Part shown: positions 7,571 to 9,893 of the stretch, in pieces
How positions within the stretch are numbered: position 1 is the stretch's first letter
Layout of the letters: each line of letters starts with the position of its first letter
Assembly: GCA_002404055.1 (NCBI GenBank)
Contig: DHIZ01000052.1
Span: forward strand, 1-9,893
Source: Chloroflexi bacterium UBA4733
GTDB taxonomy: Bacteria > Chloroflexota > UBA4733
Direction of reading: 5' to 3'
DNA length: 9,893 bases
Translations under genes and position numbers: made by a program
Notes under the pieces: model-generated
Databases searched by the model: none
What the model was told of the DNA's origin: nothing
Seen by the model: only the letters and a program-made list of their open reading frames with translations

Positions 7571-7992
7571 GCCGGAACCGACGACCGAGGCTGCCTCGCA
7601 ACAGCCACCCTGTTCGCACCACCGTCCGCGCAAGACGGGGGCGAACATCATCCTCCGCACCGGACGTAACGCTGTCGCGTTACGGCACCACCACCAGTTT
7701 CCGTTACCGGAACCCGTACCGATGGCGGCATGTCGGGCATTACCCCAACGCCGGTCGCCTTCCCAGCACCCACCGCCACGGGGCGGTGAGCCGGGTGCTG
7801 CTGTACTTGCCGGGGAGCCGGGACTCCCGAAGGAGGCTCCGACGCGAACCGTAAGCACGCCTTGTGGCTCGGATGCTGGACGGAACCTTGCCGACTCTTC
7901 CCATCCAGCGTCGCCGTCTTCTCGAAGCGGGGCGATCCCCCCGGCCCTGCAGGTCCGGGAAGCGATTGCGGAACCCCGTTCCGTGATGTCAC
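7571..7992 (-). ncRNA. candidate large structured non-coding RNA (possibly HEARO/omega-RNA-like)
   Basis: This gap holds no credible protein but a chain of stems. Read on the minus strand they are: 7983-7978/7974-7969; 7960-7955/7944-7939 (outer pair U-G); 7940-7937/7932-7929, which competes with the previous stem; an 11-bp stem 7909-7899/7885-7875 with two G-U pairs; 7840-7836/7818-7814 enclosing CUCC-UUCG-GGAG (7835-7824); 7800-7794/7770-7764 enclosing 7788-7782/7777-7771; UUCCG-GUAA-CGGAA (7712-7699); 7684-7677/7672-7665; and 7647-7641/7617-7611 enclosing 7638-7634/7626-7622. The G-U pairs become A-C mismatches on the plus strand, so the RNA should be minus. UUCG and GNRA-type loops are typical of structured RNA. 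The size and modular stems recall the HEARO (IscB omega-RNA) elements common in some Chloroflexota, but no nuclease gene is adjacent and the exact family and ends are unproven. Confidence 0.5.
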
Positions 7993-8019
7993 TACAGTAA
8001 GGCATGCAAAAGGCAGTGT

Positions 8020-8041
8020 CAAGACCTTTATCGGGGTCTTG
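8020..8041 (-). terminator. weak terminator-like hairpin downstream of the binding-protein gene
   Basis: On the minus strand, CAAGACC (8041-8035) pairs with GGTCTTG (8026-8020) around an 8-nt loop, about 97 nt after the binding-protein stop. A TTTT run comes only nine bases after the stem (8011-8008), so it is at best a weak intrinsic terminator. The rest of 8001-8137 shows nothing I can assign. Confidence 0.35.
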
Positions 8042-8137
8042 CGCGACAAACCCCAAGGGTACTACCTATATTGTCCTGCCTTTCTCGAGTTCGTCGTCGT
8101 CATAACTACAGTGACTGAGCCGGTCCATGCCACAATG

Positions 8138-9688
8138 TTACGACTTGCTCTGGTCCAGCAGCGTTTGCAACTGGGTTTGCGCCTGCGCCAGACCGTCGGC
8201 AACCGTCACCTTCTGGGCCAGCAGGTTTTTCCACAAGGGGGTGGCGATGGTGTCCTCGAACTGGGCATTCCCCGGGATGGCGCGCACCGGATCCGGCCCT
8301 TGTGCAATCGCCAGTGACTGCACAAGGACGTCGACCCCCGCCGACGCCGGCACCTTGGCGAACGCCATCTTGGCCCAGGCTGCCGCATCGGCGCTCTGCA
8401 GCGGCATGCGGAACACGAGATTTGCATAACGCCCGCCCTGCAGCAGCCACTTCATGAAGTTCCAGGCGCTGGTGGAATCTTTGATGTTGGCCCCGATCGC
8501 CAGTTGGATCGTGTCTTGATCCGGGCTCGCTGCCGTCCCCTTTGGGAAGGTGGCGATGACGTAGTCGGTCTTGTAGGCAGTGGGGTCGACGAAGGTATTC
8601 ATCTGCCAACCACCAATGAACGACATGGCCGTCTGTCCCGCCGCCCAGCGCTTATCGTTCCCACTGGCGGACAGTTTCACGCCGGGCGAGGCCGTATCCG
8701 TCTGATCCTTCAAGATAATATCCAGGTAGCTGGTGAACGCCTGGGTCATCTCCGGCGAGTTGCATATCGCTTTGGCGCCATCGGCCGAGACCCAGTGCCC
8801 GCCCCACTGCATCGGAATGGTGTAGTCCCAATCACCAAGTTCCTCCGCCCCCGCCACGGTGTATGTCGTGCCCTGCTTCTTGGTCAGTTTTTGGGCGTAC
8901 TGGCGGTACAGATCCCAGGTAAATGGGTTCTTCCAGTCCTGGGAGGGCGGCGTCAGCCCCGCGGCAGCGATCATGTTCGGGTTATAGATGAAAGCGACGG
9001 CATTGCCACCGAGTCCCCAGGGGATTGAGTACTGCTTCCCGCCCCAGGACCCAAAGGTCTTCAGGGCGTTCGGGTTGTAACCGCTGAGGTCGTATTTATC
9101 CCGCGCAATGAATGGCTCCAGCGGCTGAATCGCGCCGGGCTTGGCGATCGCCTGGATGAACGTCACTTTGCCTACGACGTCGATCGGCGTACCGGCGGCA
9201 GCGAACGTCAGGATCTTCTGGTACTTGAAGGCGTCGCCACCGCCGAGGTTGATCGGCTCGATTTTTGCCTGGGGATTGGCCTGATTCCAAGGGGCCACGA
9301 ACTGGTCGTACTGCGGTTGGTTGATCGGCCCGTTGAAGTCGACGGTCCATGTCAGCGTTCCAGCGGTGCCGGGCTTGATCGAGATGACCTGCGTCGATGT
9401 TGACGCTGCCTGCGCCACCGCCGTCGACTTGGCGGCGCTCGTCGTGGAAGCGGCGGCCGTGCTGACGACGCTGGCGGCCTGGGTCGCCGCACTGGTCGTG
9501 CTCGTCGCCGCTGGCGGCGCGGCGACTGAGGTGGCGACTGCGGCAGAACTGGTGACTGCCGATGACGTGACGGTCGTCGTCGCGGCGGCGCCACAGGCCG
9601 CCAAGACGCCGACCGCCGGCAGTGCCAGCGCCGCGCCGATAGCCTGCCGCAGCAGAGTTCGCCGCGAGGTCATAGAAGGACTGGGCAT
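8138..9688 (-). CDS. ABC transporter extracellular solute-binding protein (family 1, sugar type), Tat lipoprotein
   Basis: This 516-residue protein begins with a twin-arginine signal (SRRTLLRQ, Arg9-Arg10), a hydrophobic stretch and the lipobox LAAC with Cys32. The substrate receptor should therefore be exported, possibly folded by the Tat route, and anchored outside the membrane. Residues 33-100 are a Ser/Thr/Ala/Val-rich linker. The binding domain starts near 110 (TLTWTVDF), with TFAAAGTPIDVV (161-172), KQYSIPWGLGGNAVAFIYN (218-236), the Trp-rich GDWDYTIPMQWGGHWV (285-300) and AAGQTAMSFIGGW (349-361). This order is typical of UgpB/MalE-like carbohydrate receptors; the ligand is not identifiable. 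The start ATG 9688-9686 is supported by AGGAGAGG six or seven bases upstream. No permease follows: the downstream side is a structured non-coding stretch and then a convergent epimerase. It is either an orphan receptor or has partners beyond the right edge. Confidence 0.92.
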   Translation of the reverse strand: MPSPSMTSRRTLLRQAIGAALALPAVGVLAACGAAATTTVTSSAVTSSAAVATSVAAPPAATSTTSAATQAASVVSTAAASTTSAAKSTAVAQAASTSTQVISIKPGTAGTLTWTVDFNGPINQPQYDQFVAPWNQANPQAKIEPINLGGGDAFKYQKILTFAAAGTPIDVVGKVTFIQAIAKPGAIQPLEPFIARDKYDLSGYNPNALKTFGSWGGKQYSIPWGLGGNAVAFIYNPNMIAAAGLTPPSQDWKNPFTWDLYRQYAQKLTKKQGTTYTVAGAEELGDWDYTIPMQWGGHWVSADGAKAICNSPEMTQAFTSYLDIILKDQTDTASPGVKLSASGNDKRWAAGQTAMSFIGGWQMNTFVDPTAYKTDYVIATFPKGTAASPDQDTIQLAIGANIKDSTSAWNFMKWLLQGGRYANLVFRMPLQSADAAAWAKMAFAKVPASAGVDVLVQSLAIAQGPDPVRAIPGNAQFEDTIATPLWKNLLAQKVTVADGLAQAQTQLQTLLDQSKS

Positions 9689-9695
9689 GTCAATT

Positions 9696-9703
9696 CCTCT
9701 CCT
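9696..9703 (-). promoter_or_regulatory. strong ribosome-binding site of the binding-protein gene
   Basis: On the minus strand AGGAGAGG (9703-9696) precedes ATG 9688 by seven bases. This is the best Shine-Dalgarno match in the window and fixes the start ahead of the internal ATG at residue 6. Confidence 0.8.
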
Positions 9704-9733
9704 GCCTTACTGGCGCCACCACATTTTCGTGCC

Positions 9734-9775
9734 GCCGGTTTGCCGTATGGCCCGCCAGACCGGCAATCGTTGCCG
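9734..9775 (-). promoter_or_regulatory. leader segment able to form mutually exclusive hairpins
   Basis: On the minus strand, segment A (CGGCAA, 9775-9770), segment B (TTGCCGGT, 9766-9759) and segment C (CGGCAAACCGGC, 9745-9734) follow each other. B can pair with A (6 bp, 3-nt loop) or with C in two registers (TTGCCG with CGGCAA, or GCCGGT with ACCGGC), but not both. This lies between the probable promoter and the ribosome-binding site, as in an attenuator-like leader. Function is untested, and chance in GC-rich DNA is possible. Confidence 0.3.
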
Positions 9776-9823
9776 AACCTGCTCTCGCTTGGGGAGCAGA
9801 GACCTGGAGATCCGTCGCCTGTT

Positions 9824-9829
9824 AGTATA
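9824..9829 (-). promoter_or_regulatory. -10-like box of the binding-protein gene
   Basis: On the minus strand TATACT (9829-9824) sits in CGTATACTAAC. A start site near 9817 would give a leader of about 130 nt. No -35 consensus is present; the usual -35 position overlaps the palindrome at 9837-9856. Confidence 0.4.
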
Positions 9830-9836
9830 CGACCAC

Positions 9837-9856
9837 GGCATGCGCTGGCGCATGCC
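9837..9856. promoter_or_regulatory. perfect 9-bp palindrome overlapping the -35 region (operator candidate)
   Basis: GGCATGCGC (9837-9845) and GCGCATGCC (9848-9856) are exact reverse complements with a 2-bp centre. The site starts seven bases upstream of the -10-like box, so a bound dimeric regulator would contact RNA polymerase. Sugar-transporter receptors are commonly controlled this way by LacI-, GntR- or ROK-type proteins; which regulator binds here is unknown. It could alternatively be the terminator of a gene outside the window. Confidence 0.45.
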
Positions 9857-9893
9857 ATGCCTGTGCGGTGAGTGCGCCGCAAAGTTTTGCATA

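Noticed and set aside
7571..7992. Group I or group II intron as explanation of the structured stretch
   Set aside because: I found neither a domain V-like AGC...GTTY hairpin nor the conserved group I core, and no intron-encoded protein.
7494..8000. 168-residue plus-strand open frame in the gap
   Set aside because: It starts inside the epimerase gene, passes through the terminator hairpin and is Pro/Arg-rich without any family signal.
7436..8056. 206-residue minus-strand open frame over the epimerase end and the following gap
   Set aside because: Its sequence is biased to Gly, Arg, Cys and Trp, it has no motif, and it is interrupted by stems that are better explained as RNA structure.
7531..8103. 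Short inverted match ACGACGACG at both ends of the non-coding stretch, as possible terminal repeats
   Set aside because: It is a simple trinucleotide repeat of nine bases, easily explained by chance in this composition.
1..9893. CRISPR array, tRNA, rRNA or transposase gene
   Set aside because: No regularly spaced direct repeats, no tRNA or rRNA signature and no transposase or integrase motif were seen on either strand.

Overview
The window is GC-rich and densely coded, and looks like the chromosome of a Chloroflexota-type bacterium. The grounds are a Tat-type lipoprotein sugar-binding protein with a Ser/Thr/Ala-rich linker, a secreted CrtC/AttH-like lipoprotein, and an 'ACTTCAGTCGC'-type dispersed inverted-repeat element. 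This placement is inferred from gene content and style. No marker gene is present.

Layout. Positions 1-213 are non-coding and hold two hairpins (15-43 and 111-144) and a possible -10 box (168-173). A co-directional plus-strand series of four genes follows: an MMPL/RND-type membrane transporter (214-2466), a lipocalin-like lipoprotein of the CrtC/AttH family (2697-3779), a fused two-domain M16 zinc peptidase (3851-6511) and an aldose 1-epimerase (6535-7533). The gap between the first two genes is filled by a 142-bp element with perfect 25-bp terminal inverted repeats (2506-2647). The last three genes are tightly spaced and probably co-transcribed. A perfect 14-bp hairpin just after the epimerase stop (7539-7570) closes the unit.

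Positions 7571-8137 contain no credible gene, but most of the stretch is organised as consecutive stem-loops. G-U pairs form only when it is read on the minus strand, and the loops there include GUAA and UUCG tetraloops. This is best explained as a large structured non-coding RNA on the minus strand. It could be a solo HEARO/omega-RNA-like mobile RNA element without its nuclease gene, but that family assignment is not proven. It is the most interesting part of the window.

The minus strand from 9688 down to 8138 encodes an ABC-transporter sugar-type substrate-binding lipoprotein with a strong ribosome-binding site. It is convergent with the plus-strand series and has no permease or ATPase gene next to it on its downstream side. 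Its upstream region (9689-9893) carries a -10-like box, a perfect 9-bp palindrome just upstream of that box, and a leader able to form mutually exclusive hairpins.

The genes suggest an envelope and nutrient theme: an exporter plus a surface lipoprotein, a cytoplasmic peptidase, sugar-anomer interconversion and sugar capture. Only the physical arrangement is directly visible. A shared pathway is inference.
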